This document shows positions 44,856-52,927 of a stretch of 64,000 nucleotides of DNA, piece by piece. Location: NCBI GenBank assembly GCA_963788055.1, contig CAWBFA010000005.1:248001-312000 (forward strand). The letters run 5' to 3'. A model generated the notes under the pieces. The model saw nothing but the letters and a program-made list of their open reading frames with translations, made no database searches and was not told the DNA's origin. The first letter of the stretch is position 1. Each line of letters opens with the position of its first letter. A program made the position numbers and the translations under genes. The DNA is from JACCTU01 sp963788055 (GTDB taxonomy: Bacteria > Actinomycetota > Thermoleophilia > Gaiellales > Gaiellaceae).

Positions 44856-44968
44856 CTCAAGCTCTCCCCTCGTAGCTTTCCCGGCTGGGTCTACCCCGCT
44901 GGGAACCACTTTGCAACGTCGTCACTGCTTCGGCGCCGGACCTTAACCGGCCTCGTACATCAGCGTGC

Positions 44969-46345
44969 TCAGTGGAGGAAGAACGGCGGGTCGTCGAGCG
45001 CCGCGTCCGCGACGATCGCGATCACGTAGCCGAGGACGAGCAGCACGCCGGTCACCAGATGCAGCTGGATGTTCTTGCCCATCGCGGGCATCAGTGCGTA
45101 CGGCTGGTCGTACGACTCGCGCAGCGCCCGAACGACCGGCAGCGCGAGCGGCGCCGCGAGCAGCGCGATCAGGGTCGGTCGGACGATCAGGTCGGTCACC
45201 GCGAAGACGACGATCAACCCGAAGGTCACGACCACCGCGGCCTCGTAGCCTCTGATCACGGCCTCCTTCGACCACCGCACGGGCAGGGTCCGCTTCCCGC
45301 TCGCCGCGTCGGCGGGACGGTCGGGCACCTCGTTGACGTACAGGATCAACGCGATCAGGATCGCGACCGGGAGCGAGGCGAGCAGCGGCTCGAGCGCGTA
45401 CTCCTGCGCCTGGACGAAGTAGGCGCCGAGCGCCATGATCGGCCCGAAGCCGACCGCGACCGCGAGTTCGCCGAGGCCGCGGTGCACAAGGCGAAGCGGT
45501 GGAGCGGTGTAGAAGAAGCCGATCAGCGCCCCGGCCACGCCGAGCCAGAGCAGGTCCCACCCGCGCGTGGCGGCGAGGAAGAAGCCGATCCCGATCCCGA
45601 CGGCGAAGAACCCCGACGCGAGCAACGCCATCGTGCGCATGCTGACGAGCCCGTAGAGGATCACGCGCGAGCCGCCGCTGAACTGCGTCGGGTTGACGTT
45701 CGCCTCGTCGGCGCCGCTTTGCGTGTCGAAGACGTCGTTGAAGACGTTCACGCCGAGATGGATCGCCGCGCCGCCGACCAGCGTGACCAGTGCGAGCCAC
45801 CAGTTGAAACCGTTGACGTACGCTGCCACGGCGATCCCGAGCAGGATCGGCACGAACGTCGCCGACAGGAACGGAAGCCGCGTCGCGCGCAGGAAGAGCC
45901 AGCCGAACGAGAGCTTCGGTCGCACGTCACGGCCGGTCTCGGCCGAGACCCGCTCGAAGTAGCGCCGCGCCTGCGGCACGCTGCGCTCGGAGAACTCGAA
46001 GAAGGGAACCTCCTCCTCGTCCCACCCCAGGACGCGCTCGGGCGACAACACGAGCTCGTCGCCGTCGGCGCGCTCGAGCGTTCCCCAAAGCGACACGTAC
46101 CTGCGCTCGTCGTAGCCGATGCCCGGTTGGGGCCGGATGTGGCTGAAGACGACGTTGACCTGCTCGTCGACGGGTGGCTGCACCTCATCGCCGCCCACGG
46201 CGCGAAGCGCGACGACGCCGCGGTCCGGATCGACGCGAAAGTCCGTCGCAACCGCGAGCGGGTAGCCCTCGCCGTCGACGAACACGATCACGGCGTGCTC
46301 GAAGCGGTCGCCGAGTCCGGCGAGGAGCTCGGGCGACGGCTTCAC
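44969..46345 (-). CDS. Fusion: N-terminal FMN split-barrel domain + UbiA prenyltransferase (MenA-like)
   Basis: A 458-residue fusion. Residues 1-130 form a pyridoxamine-oxidase-like split barrel (VIVFVDGEGYPLAVATDFRVD, VVFSHIRPQPGIGYDERRYVSLWGTLE). From about residue 160 there is a UbiA membrane enzyme. It shows the first aspartate-rich motif as NVFNDVFDTQSGADE, consistent with NDxxDxxxD. The second motif lies near YVNEVPDRPADAASGKRTLPVRW. About eight helices are seen. Such enzymes attach a polyprenyl tail to 1,4-dihydroxy-2-naphthoate in menaquinone synthesis; menG and a polyprenyl diphosphate synthase lie upstream. GTG start overlaps the stop of a stand-alone split-barrel gene, so the N-domain resembles a tandem duplicate. 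Confidence 0.85.
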   Translation of the reverse strand: MKPSPELLAGLGDRFEHAVIVFVDGEGYPLAVATDFRVDPDRGVVALRAVGGDEVQPPVDEQVNVVFSHIRPQPGIGYDERRYVSLWGTLERADGDELVLSPERVLGWDEEEVPFFEFSERSVPQARRYFERVSAETGRDVRPKLSFGWLFLRATRLPFLSATFVPILLGIAVAAYVNGFNWWLALVTLVGGAAIHLGVNVFNDVFDTQSGADEANVNPTQFSGGSRVILYGLVSMRTMALLASGFFAVGIGIGFFLAATRGWDLLWLGVAGALIGFFYTAPPLRLVHRGLGELAVAVGFGPIMALGAYFVQAQEYALEPLLASLPVAILIALILYVNEVPDRPADAASGKRTLPVRWSKEAVIRGYEAAVVVTFGLIVVFAVTDLIVRPTLIALLAAPLALPVVRALRESYDQPYALMPAMGKNIQLHLVTGVLLVLGYVIAIVADAALDDPPFFLH

Positions 46346-46827
46346 CGCACGGCCCCGACGAGCTCGAAGACCTGGGGCGGCCGTTCGGTTCGACCGTCCT
46401 CCCAGAGGAACGCGCGGCGCGGGCTGATCTCGATCACCGCGCGCTCGAAGAAGAGCGGCAGCGCGACGCGCTTGCCGAGAAACATGTCGATCACCGGCTC
46501 CTTCTTCCGCCACAGCGGCAGGACGCGCTCCCAGCCCGCGTGCAGGTCGCTGTCGTCGACCACGGCGTCTCCTTGGATGGTCGCCCGGTGGAAGCGCTCC
46601 GACTTGACGGCCACCGGGTCGCTGATCGAGAGCGACACCTTCGGGTTCTCCTTGATGTGCTCGAGCTTGCGGGAGAAGAGAACGCTCGAGGTGAGGTAGA
46701 TCAGCTCGCCGTCGTAGAACGGGATCAACGGATGCGTGACCAGACGGCCCTCGGGATCGATGACCGTCAACTCGCCGACGAGCGCGGTCGCCAGCAGCTC
46801 TTCGATCGGCTCGGGGAGCACCCCCAC
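46342..46827 (-). CDS. Pyridoxamine 5'-phosphate oxidase-family (FMN/F420 split barrel) protein
   Basis: A 161-residue flavin split-barrel protein. The strand pattern is LVGELTVIDPEGRLVTHPLIPFYDGELIYLTSS (read in parts), then FSRKLEHIKENPKVSLSIS, the family helix-strand unit, and RATIQGDAVVDDSD. Its start is GTG and its end overlaps the UbiA fusion gene, whose own N-terminus has the same fold. It might bind FMN or F420 and reduce a quinone precursor or other substrate; its specific role is unknown. Two hairpins lie upstream. Confidence 0.78.
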   Translation of the reverse strand: MGVLPEPIEELLATALVGELTVIDPEGRLVTHPLIPFYDGELIYLTSSVLFSRKLEHIKENPKVSLSISDPVAVKSERFHRATIQGDAVVDDSDLHAGWERVLPLWRKKEPVIDMFLGKRVALPLFFERAVIEISPRRAFLWEDGRTERPPQVFELVGAVR

Positions 46828-46886
46828 ACCGCGGACGATAATGGAGTGCGACGAGTCCGCGCTGTCTTAGCTGAAGGAGGCGCAGA

Positions 46887-46916
46887 GTCGCGAATCCGCT
46901 CACGCGGATCCGCGAC
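46887..46916 (-). other. Hairpin upstream of the split-barrel gene
   Basis: A 13-bp stem around the loop TCAC: GTCGCG, one variable base, ATCCGC, and the complement. The single odd pair is A-C when read on the plus strand but a G-T wobble on the minus strand, the direction of the flanking genes. It may be an mRNA leader structure or a second terminator for the upstream operon. Confidence 0.5.
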
Positions 46917-46933
46917 CGCTTGGCGACCTAAAG

Positions 46934-46952
46934 GCGGCCGCTTCGCGGCCGC
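46934..46952 (-). terminator. GC-rich hairpin after the polyprenyl synthase gene
   Basis: GCGGCCGC is repeated on each side of a 3-base loop and is self-complementary, giving an 8-bp stem. On the minus strand it is followed by CTTTAGG. It lies 27 bases after the polyprenyl synthase stop, a typical terminator position, though without a full T-run. Confidence 0.5.
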
Positions 46953-46978
46953 TGCCGCACCGACTTCACATCAAGCCG

Positions 46979-47869
46979 CTAGCTCTTGCGCTCGATCACG
47001 ATGTGTGTGAGCGCCTCGAGGCGCGGCTCGTCTCGGAGCAGCTCCCGAGCCTGCCGCGTGTAGTCGAGCGCGACGTCCCGCGAGCGCTCGAGCGCCCCCG
47101 TCGCCGCAACACGCACGAGCACACCGTCGAGCGGACCGCCGGCGAGCGCCCGGCGAACGACGTCGTCCTCGCGCGCCGCGAGGAGCAGCGGCAGGGTCGG
47201 CGTTCCTTCGCGCAGGTCGGTGCCGGCGATCTTGCCGGTCTCGATCGTGTCGCCCGAGCAGTCGAGGATGTCGTCGACGATCTGAAACGCCATGCCGAGC
47301 GCGAGGCCGAACCGGCCGAGCCGCACGTCGCGCGAGCCGAGCAGGCAGGCGGCTTCGAAGAGCTTGCCGCTCTTGAGCCCGATCCGCTCGAAGTACGCCT
47401 CCTCGGTCGTCTCGGGGTCGTGCAGCTGGGAGCGCTGGAGCGCCTCACCGCGCGCGAGCGCGAGACACGTGTCGGCGAGGATCCGGACACCCTCGAGATC
47501 GCCCGCCTCCGCGAGCTCGGCGAACGCGCGCGCGAAGAGGTAGTCGCCGGCAGCACGGGCCGCGCCCGCGCCGTGGGTGGACCAGACGGCGGCGCGCCCG
47601 CGGCGCAGCGCGGCGGCGTCGATCAGGTCGTCGTGCACGAGGGTCGCCGTGTGTACGAGCTCGACCGCGACGCCACCGCGGAGCGCACGCTCGCGGTCAT
47701 TCGACGTCAGGTGCACGAGCAGCGGGCGGAGCCGCTTGCCTCCGGCATCGAGCGCGTCGGTGCCCACGCGCGCGACCACTCCCGGTTGCCGCGCGCTCGC
47801 GCGGCGCAGGCGCACCTCGAGCTCGTCGAGGTACGGCTCCGCCTGGACGAGCACCGCCTGCGCCTTCAT
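46979..47869 (-). CDS. Polyprenyl diphosphate synthase (trans-isoprenyl)
   Basis: A 296-residue all-helical prenyl elongation enzyme. GGKRLRPLLVHL is region I. The first aspartate-rich motif is ATLVHDDLIDAAALRRGR near residue 76-93. GDYLFARAFAELAEAG follows, then the second motif QIVDDILDCSGDTIETGKIAGTDLREGTPTLPLLL near 198-230. It condenses isopentenyl units into the long side chain used for menaquinone. It overlaps menG by 4 bases upstream, and the UbiA-type transferase is downstream, which fits a menaquinone operon. Confidence 0.92.
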   Translation of the reverse strand: MKAQAVLVQAEPYLDELEVRLRRASARQPGVVARVGTDALDAGGKRLRPLLVHLTSNDRERALRGGVAVELVHTATLVHDDLIDAAALRRGRAAVWSTHGAGAARAAGDYLFARAFAELAEAGDLEGVRILADTCLALARGEALQRSQLHDPETTEEAYFERIGLKSGKLFEAACLLGSRDVRLGRFGLALGMAFQIVDDILDCSGDTIETGKIAGTDLREGTPTLPLLLAAREDDVVRRALAGGPLDGVLVRVAATGALERSRDVALDYTRQARELLRDEPRLEALTHIVIERKS

Positions 47870-48564
47870 CGGCGCCCTACGTGCAGGGAGACGATGCCGC
47901 CGGCCAGCAGCCGGTAGCCGACGTCGGCGAAGCCCGCTCGTCGGAGCGCGTCCGCCAGGTCGTCGGGCCCGGGGAAGCGGCGGACGCTCGCAGGCAGATA
48001 GCTGTAGGCGGCGCCGCCGGGAAGCGCCTTGCCCGCCAGCGGGATCAGCACGTCGAACCAGAGCCGGAAGAAGGGACGCAGCACGCCACGTGGCCGCGTT
48101 ATCTCGAGCACCGCGAGGCGTCCTCCCGGCCGTACGACGCGTGCAAGCTCGCGCAGACCCGCGTCGAGATCGTCGACGTTTCGAATCCCGAAGCCGATCG
48201 TCGCGGCCTCGAAGGCAGCGTCGTCGAACGGCAGCGCGAGTACGTCTCCCCGAACCCAGTCGATCGCGTCCGACTTGCGCCGTGCCCGCTCGAGCATCCG
48301 CTCGGAGAAGTCGACTCCCGTCACGTGACCGCCGAGGGCGAGTGCCGCGAGTGCGAGGTCGCCGGTGCCGCAGGCGGCGTCGAGCACCCGGTCGCCCGGC
48401 CGGACTGCGCTCGCCGCTGCGAGCCGGCGCCAGCGCCCGTCGAGCCCCATCGTGAACACGCGGTTCATCGCGTCGTACACCGGGGCGATGCGATCGAACA
48501 TCGCACGGACGCCTTCGGGCGAGAGCGTCCCGGAGGAGCGGGTTATGCCGACGGAGACGCGCAT
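47866..48564 (-). CDS. menG: Demethylmenaquinone methyltransferase (UbiE/MenG family)
   Basis: A 232-residue class I SAM methyltransferase. The opening RAMFDRIAPVYDAMNRVFTMGLD is the UbiE/MenG signature. SAM-binding motif I is DRVLDAACGTGDLALAAL near residue 60-77, then VTGVDFSERMLERAR, VRGDVLALPFDDAAFEAATIGFGIRN and LEITRPRGVLRPFFRLW. It adds the final methyl group to demethylmenaquinone. Eight bases separate it from the cytochrome gene upstream, so quinone synthesis and its reductase may be expressed together. Confidence 0.93.
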   Translation of the reverse strand: MRVSVGITRSSGTLSPEGVRAMFDRIAPVYDAMNRVFTMGLDGRWRRLAAASAVRPGDRVLDAACGTGDLALAALALGGHVTGVDFSERMLERARRKSDAIDWVRGDVLALPFDDAAFEAATIGFGIRNVDDLDAGLRELARVVRPGGRLAVLEITRPRGVLRPFFRLWFDVLIPLAGKALPGGAAYSYLPASVRRFPGPDDLADALRRAGFADVGYRLLAGGIVSLHVGRR

Positions 48565-48571
48565 GGGCGGC

Positions 48572-49378
48572 TCACTTGCCGCCCTTGGACTCCGACAGGA
48601 ACGTCGCGAGCGCCGTCAGGTTCTCGTCGCCGAGGTTCTCGAATGCGGGCATGACGTTGTTCCCGAACGCCGACGGGTTCGCGACATAGCGCTTGTAGTA
48701 GTCGACGCTTTGTCCGGACGAGCCGATCTCCGAGAGCTCCGGCGCACCGACGTTCGCCGACCCGGAGCCGAGATAGACGTGGCACTGGAGGCAGCCGACC
48801 TGCGCGAAGATCTCGGCGCCGCGCCGGGCCTCCGGCGAGAAGCCTCCCTGCTGCTCCGACCAGCTGTCCACTGCCGCGAGCGCCTCACTTCCCAGTGACT
48901 CGCGCGCGGTCGCGCCCTTGTACGTGAGCACGCCCATCGAGACGGCGGTCAGGACGGCGGCGATCACGGCGACAGGCCGCCGCGAGAGCCGGCGCTCCGG
49001 GCGCCGGTCGATGAACGGGACCGCGAACAGCAGGATCATCAGCAGGGTCGGGATCCCGACCGTGCCGAGGATGACGGACTCCGGCCATTTGAAGATCCGG
49101 AGCAGATAGAAGAGGAAGTAGAAGTACCAGTCCGGCCGCGGGATGAAGCTCGTCGTCCCGGGGTCCGCCTCGTCCGAGTACCAGGGGCCGATCTCGCCGG
49201 GCGTCGTTCCGTCCGCCGTGAAGTACCAGACACAGGCGAGCGCGATGATCACGGAGACGACGACGAGGCTCATCACCGTGTCGTGGAACATCGCGTACGG
49301 GAAGAACGGCTTCCCCTCGCGCTGGACGTCCTCCTTGTAGCGCTTGAAGCCCTCCCTGCGCTCGTCGGCGGCGCTCAC
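48572..49378 (-). CDS. qcrC: Quinol:cytochrome c reductase: subunit IV-like domain fused to cytochrome c
   Basis: A 268-residue fusion. The N-terminal half resembles cytochrome b6f subunit IV/C-terminal cytochrome b, with helices MSLVVVSVIIALACVWYF and DWYFYFLFYLLRIFKWPESVIL and the PEWY-like segment reading RPDWYFYF. After a fourth hydrophobic helix comes a monohaem cytochrome c domain: FAQVGCLQCHVYLGSG supplies CxxCH and FGNNVMPAFENLGDENL the Met ligand. The same subunit IV-cytochrome fusion is known from Bacillus QcrC and differs from the dihaem QcrC of most actinobacteria. GTG start overlaps the qcrB stop as GTGA. Confidence 0.9.
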   Translation of the reverse strand: MSAADERREGFKRYKEDVQREGKPFFPYAMFHDTVMSLVVVSVIIALACVWYFTADGTTPGEIGPWYSDEADPGTTSFIPRPDWYFYFLFYLLRIFKWPESVILGTVGIPTLLMILLFAVPFIDRRPERRLSRRPVAVIAAVLTAVSMGVLTYKGATARESLGSEALAAVDSWSEQQGGFSPEARRGAEIFAQVGCLQCHVYLGSGSANVGAPELSEIGSSGQSVDYYKRYVANPSAFGNNVMPAFENLGDENLTALATFLSESKGGK

Positions 49379-50157
49379 TCGCGACCTCCGCGCGTCAGCC
49401 CCGCTCGGCCGTTTGGCTGCTCCGGCGGTTGCTCGCGGCCGGCGGCGACCTTCGACCAGGGCGGCGACGAGACGCCCAGGCGCGTGACGAGATAGAGATG
49501 CAGCCCGATCAAGAAGAACAGCGCGCCGGGGATCACGAGCATGTGCAGCGCGTACCAGATGGAGAGCGTGTTGGTTCCGATCTCCGCCCCGCCGCGCAGG
49601 AACTGCGCCAGGAAGGGCCCGAGGAACGGGGCGCTGGCGTTGATGTTGACCCCGACGACGGTCGCCCAGTACGCCGTCTGGTCCCACGGAAGCAGGTAGC
49701 CGGTGAACCCCGCGAGCATGCCGGTGATCAGCAGCGCTGCGCCGACGATCCAGTTCAGCTCGCGCGGGTACTTGTACGCGCCGAACAGGAACACGCGCGC
49801 CATGTGGAAGAACATCAGGATGATGAACACGCTCGCGCCCCAGCGATGCATCCCGCGCACGAGCCAGCCCAATGTCAGGTCGTTCGTGATGTGCTGGATC
49901 GACTGGTACGCCTTGTCCGGATCGGGCTTGTAGTAGAAGGCGAGGATGACGCCGGTCCCGGCTTGCACCAGGAAAGCGGTCAACGTCGCCGAGCCGAGGG
50001 TGTGCCACCAACTCGAGTCGCGCGGGACGTTGCGGAAGAGGAAGTACTTGACGCCGCCGACGATCCCCGAGCGCTCCTCGAGCCAGTCAAGCGGATAGTT
50101 GACGAGCGTGACGACCGGCGACTGCTTGCGCTTGCGAGGAGGAGTCGCCGTCGCCAT
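49375..50157 (-). CDS. qcrB: Cytochrome b6-type subunit of quinol:cytochrome c reductase
   Basis: A 260-residue four-helix cytochrome b N-domain. Haem ligands lie in helix B, GMHRWGASVFIILMFFH, with 13 residues between histidines. Helix D, YALHMLVIPGALFFLIGLH, has 14 residues between histidines, the b6 rather than bc1 spacing. Other landmarks are YKYPRELNWIVGAALLI and FTGYLLPWDQTAYWA. The residue that is the haem c(n)-binding Cys in b6 (FYCLGG) is His here (WWHTLGS), so a covalent extra haem is not expected. It oxidises menaquinol in the membrane. ATG overlaps the Rieske stop as ATGA. Confidence 0.93.
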   Translation of the reverse strand: MATATPPRKRKQSPVVTLVNYPLDWLEERSGIVGGVKYFLFRNVPRDSSWWHTLGSATLTAFLVQAGTGVILAFYYKPDPDKAYQSIQHITNDLTLGWLVRGMHRWGASVFIILMFFHMARVFLFGAYKYPRELNWIVGAALLITGMLAGFTGYLLPWDQTAYWATVVGVNINASAPFLGPFLAQFLRGGAEIGTNTLSIWYALHMLVIPGALFFLIGLHLYLVTRLGVSSPPWSKVAAGREQPPEQPNGRAGLTRGGRE

Positions 50158-51074
50158 CAGTGCGGCGGCTCGAGCGGGTAGAGGATCGACTCCGGGCCGT
50201 CCACGTGGACGCTCGGGTTGACCCAGTCGTACGCGTGGATCACCGCGTCCGCGCCCTCGCCGTCGACCTCTCCGACGGAGTACGGCTCGCCGAGGATGAG
50301 CCGGCCGTCGAGGATCGAGAAGCGGTAGCGGTCGAGCGCGCGAACCGGCGGGCCGGCCGTACGGTTGCCCTCGGTGCTGTACTGGCCGCCGTGGCAGGGG
50401 CAGCCGAAGCCTGACGCTGCGCGGGTCGGCGTGAGCTCGACGGGCGGCCCGTCTGCGATCGGCAGGCGCTCCTTCTGGTTCTCGAGCGTGAGTCCGTTCA
50501 CCTGGACCGGGCAGCCGAGGTGGACGCAGCGGTTGGAGAGGATCGTGAAGCTCGGGACCCCGTCCTTGGGCCCGTTGTAGCGGACGTACGCGGTGCGCCG
50601 GGACACCTCGCCCTGCTCGGGGCTGCTGAGGAAGGTCGCGATGACGAAGTCGCCCTCCGGGAAGTTCTCGATCGGGCCGAGGTCGACCTCGTCGTGTCCC
50701 TGGCCGACGAACGCCGGCAGGACCGCGAAGGCGGTGACCGGGGCGGCGACCAGGACGGTGATCACGCCCCCGAGCCCGAGCGTCGTCAAACCGAGGAAGG
50801 TGTCCCGCCCGTAGCGCTCGGCCTCCTCCTCCTCGTCGACCGCGTCCGGCACGACGGCGACCGGAGCCGGCGCCTCGGCGGCGCCGCCGTTGACGACGTC
50901 GCGCACCCAGACGAACCCGAAGCCGGCCATCAGGACGGCGCCGACCGCCACTGCCCACCAGCTGCTGATCACGAGTCCGACGAGCGCGACCGTGAGACCG
51001 ATCGCGAAGCCGAGCGGCCACAGGCTCGGAGCGGGCCCGGCGGCCGATCCTGTGGGCCCCTTGGTTTCGACCAC
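50157..51074 (-). CDS. qcrA: Rieske iron-sulfur subunit of quinol:cytochrome c reductase
   Basis: A 305-residue Rieske protein. The [2Fe-2S] ligands are in NRCVHLGCPV and GFGCPCHGGQY (CxHxGC and CxCHGG boxes) near residues 185 and 225. Three hydrophobic segments precede the domain: LWPLGFAIGLTVALVGLVI, WWAVAVGAVLMAGFGFVWV and LGLGGVITVLVAAPVTAFAVLP. That three-helix anchor is typical of actinobacterial QcrA. It transfers electrons from menaquinol to the cytochrome c domain of QcrC. It leads the three-gene qcrA-B-C order; a small membrane protein gene lies immediately upstream. Confidence 0.93.
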   Translation of the reverse strand: MVETKGPTGSAAGPAPSLWPLGFAIGLTVALVGLVISSWWAVAVGAVLMAGFGFVWVRDVVNGGAAEAPAPVAVVPDAVDEEEEAERYGRDTFLGLTTLGLGGVITVLVAAPVTAFAVLPAFVGQGHDEVDLGPIENFPEGDFVIATFLSSPEQGEVSRRTAYVRYNGPKDGVPSFTILSNRCVHLGCPVQVNGLTLENQKERLPIADGPPVELTPTRAASGFGCPCHGGQYSTEGNRTAGPPVRALDRYRFSILDGRLILGEPYSVGEVDGEGADAVIHAYDWVNPSVHVDGPESILYPLEPPH

Positions 51075-51086
51075 TAGGGCGTCACC

Positions 51087-51248
51087 CTAATCGCGCCTGC
51101 GGGAGACGACGTACCTCGAGAGCTCGCCGAGCGCGATCACGCCGATGAAGACGAGCCCGACGATCAGCATCGCCGTAATCACCTTCTGCCCCTCCTCGGC
51201 GGCGTCCGCCTCCGCGAAGAGTGGGAGGATCGCTGCGAGCGCGCTCAC
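51087..51248 (-). CDS. Small single-span membrane protein beside the quinol oxidase genes
   Basis: A 53-residue chain starting at GTG and ending at a TAG 12 bases before qcrA. The N-terminus SALAAILPLFAEADAAEEGQ is amphipathic; then one membrane helix VITAMLIVGLVFIGVIALGE and a basic tail SRYVVSRRRD. It starts outside and ends in, by the positive-inside rule. No family is recognised. Its position before qcrA suggests a small accessory subunit or assembly factor of the reductase. Codon use is like the neighbours. Confidence 0.6.
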   Translation of the reverse strand: MSALAAILPLFAEADAAEEGQKVITAMLIVGLVFIGVIALGELSRYVVSRRRD

Positions 51249-51259
51249 AGCGCGGCAAT

Positions 51260-51709
51260 CTATCCAACCAGGCGGGCGTGCGTGCCGAGTGCGCCCCCGC
51301 GCGCCGACGCGTCGCCGCCGTTCCGGCCGAGGCGCGCTGCGGTGTCGGCCCAGACCTCCCCGTCGCCGGGGGCACCCTCGGCGCGCAAGTGGGCGCAGGC
51401 CGCGATCAGCTCGGCGAGCTCGCGAATCGCATCAACGTCGCCGAGGCGGGCGATCCGCACGAGGCCGTGTGCGTAGAGGTAGTCGCCGAGCAGGAGCGCG
51501 ACGTCGGGATCCTTCGGATCGAACAGCCGGGGCGTGCCGTAGTGCACGAGGTAGCCCTCGTAGATCGTCTCGAGCCCGAGCGCATATCGCTCGTCGGCGA
51601 GCGGGGAGAACACCGGGACGGGCCGACGCTCGTCGGCGGGGATCAGTGCGTCTCCCCACAGCGAGCTCTCTGCCGCGGCCTCCTCGGCGATCGTCTCCCA
51701 GGCCCCCAT
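51260..51709 (-). CDS. Uncharacterised helical protein next to hemL
   Basis: A 149-residue soluble protein without a recognised family. SPLADERYALGLETIYEGYLVHYGTP and PDVALLLGDYLYAHGLVRIARLGDV recall the GDYLFA helix of polyprenyl synthases, then AIRELAELIAACAHLRAEG. The DDxxD motifs are absent, so catalysis of that kind is unlikely. The ATG lies one base after the hemL stop (hemL ends at 51710). The tight packing between hemL and the respiratory genes suggests a linked role, unknown at present. Confidence 0.65.
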   Translation of the reverse strand: MGAWETIAEEAAAESSLWGDALIPADERRPVPVFSPLADERYALGLETIYEGYLVHYGTPRLFDPKDPDVALLLGDYLYAHGLVRIARLGDVDAIRELAELIAACAHLRAEGAPGDGEVWADTAARLGRNGGDASARGGALGTHARLVG

Positions 51710-52927
51710 CTAGTGCGCGGCGTCGGAGAAGGCGCGCACCGTCGTCTCGATCTCGTCGTCGCCGTGCGCGAGTGAGACGAACATCGCCTCGTACTGCGAC
51801 GGCGCGACATAGACCCCGCGCGCGACGAGTCCCCGGAAGAGTTCGTCGTACCCCGGCCGGAAGAGCGTCAGCATCGCGCCCACGCGCTGCACCTTCCCGA
51901 ACGGACGCAGGCCGCGCTCGAGCTTCGCCGCTCGCGACTCGAGCTCGTCGTACAGACCCGGGTCGCGCAAGCGTCGGAGTACCGAGAGCCCCGCGGCCGT
52001 CGCGAGCGGGTTGCCGGAGAGCGTGCCGGCCTGGTACACGTCGCCGCCCGGCGCGAGCCGCTCCATCGCGTCGGCGCGCCCGCCGAACGCGGCGAGCGGC
52101 AGCCCGCCGCCGACGATCTTGCCGAGGATCGTGAGGTCGGGCTTCACCCCGAAGCGCTCCTGCGCGCCGCCGCGCGCGACGCGGAAGCCCGTGATCACCT
52201 CGTCGAAGATCAGCAGCGCACCCGACGCGTCGCAGAGCGCTCGCAACGCCTCGAGGAACCCCTCGGCGGGCGGCACGACGCCCAGGTTCCCTGCGACCGG
52301 CTCGACGATGATCGCGGCGAGTCCCTCGCCGTACCGCTCCACCGCGGCGGCCGCTGCGTCGATGTCGTTGTACGGCGTGACGATCGTGTCGCGCGCGGCT
52401 CCGGACGTCACGCCCGCGCTCGCCGGGATCCCGAGTGTCGCGACCCCCGACCCGGCGGAGGCGAGCAGCGCGTCGGAGTGGCCGTGGTAGCCGCCCTCGA
52501 ACTTGAGGACGCGGTCGCGGGAGGTGAACGCCCGCGCGACGCGGACCGCGCTCATGGCGGCCTCGGTGCCCGACGACACCAGGCGAACCAGCTCGATCGA
52601 CGGCATCGCGTCGGCGATCTCCTCGGCCAGCTCCACCTCTCGCTCGGTGGGCGCACCGAAGCTCGTGCCGTCGCGCGCGGCGTCGGTGATCGCCTCGACC
52701 GTCTCGGGATCGGCGTGGCCGAACACGAGCGCGCCCCACGACATCACCCAGTCGACGTAGCGCCGGCCATCGACGTCCTCGAGGTAGGCGCCCTCGCCCC
52801 GCGCGACGAAGAACGGGTCCTCGTCGCCGACCGCGCGCCACGCGCGCACGGGCGAGTTGACGCCGCCGGGGATCACGCGCCGCGCGCGGGCGAAGAGTTG
52901 ACTCCGCGTACGGAGAGCTCCCTTCAT
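51710..52927 (-). CDS. hemL: Glutamate-1-semialdehyde 2,1-aminomutase
   Basis: A 405-residue PLP enzyme of C5-pathway haem synthesis. It opens ALRTRSQLFARARRVIPGGVNSPVRA, the classic HemL start. VRLVSSGTEAAMSAVRVAR follows, then KFEGGYHGHSDALLASAGSG, and LLIFDEVITGFRVARGGAQERFGVKPDL with the PLP aspartate. ILGKIVGGGLPLAAFGGR has the Schiff-base lysine and YQAGTLSGNPLATAAGL comes later. The ATG at 52927 lies inside one arm of repeat copy 2, and GAGG from the repeat edge lies 8 bases before it, so the repeat supplies its ribosome binding site. A longer frame upstream is only repeat sequence. Confidence 0.93.
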   Translation of the reverse strand: MKGALRTRSQLFARARRVIPGGVNSPVRAWRAVGDEDPFFVARGEGAYLEDVDGRRYVDWVMSWGALVFGHADPETVEAITDAARDGTSFGAPTEREVELAEEIADAMPSIELVRLVSSGTEAAMSAVRVARAFTSRDRVLKFEGGYHGHSDALLASAGSGVATLGIPASAGVTSGAARDTIVTPYNDIDAAAAAVERYGEGLAAIIVEPVAGNLGVVPPAEGFLEALRALCDASGALLIFDEVITGFRVARGGAQERFGVKPDLTILGKIVGGGLPLAAFGGRADAMERLAPGGDVYQAGTLSGNPLATAAGLSVLRRLRDPGLYDELESRAAKLERGLRPFGKVQRVGAMLTLFRPGYDELFRGLVARGVYVAPSQYEAMFVSLAHGDDEIETTVRAFSDAAH

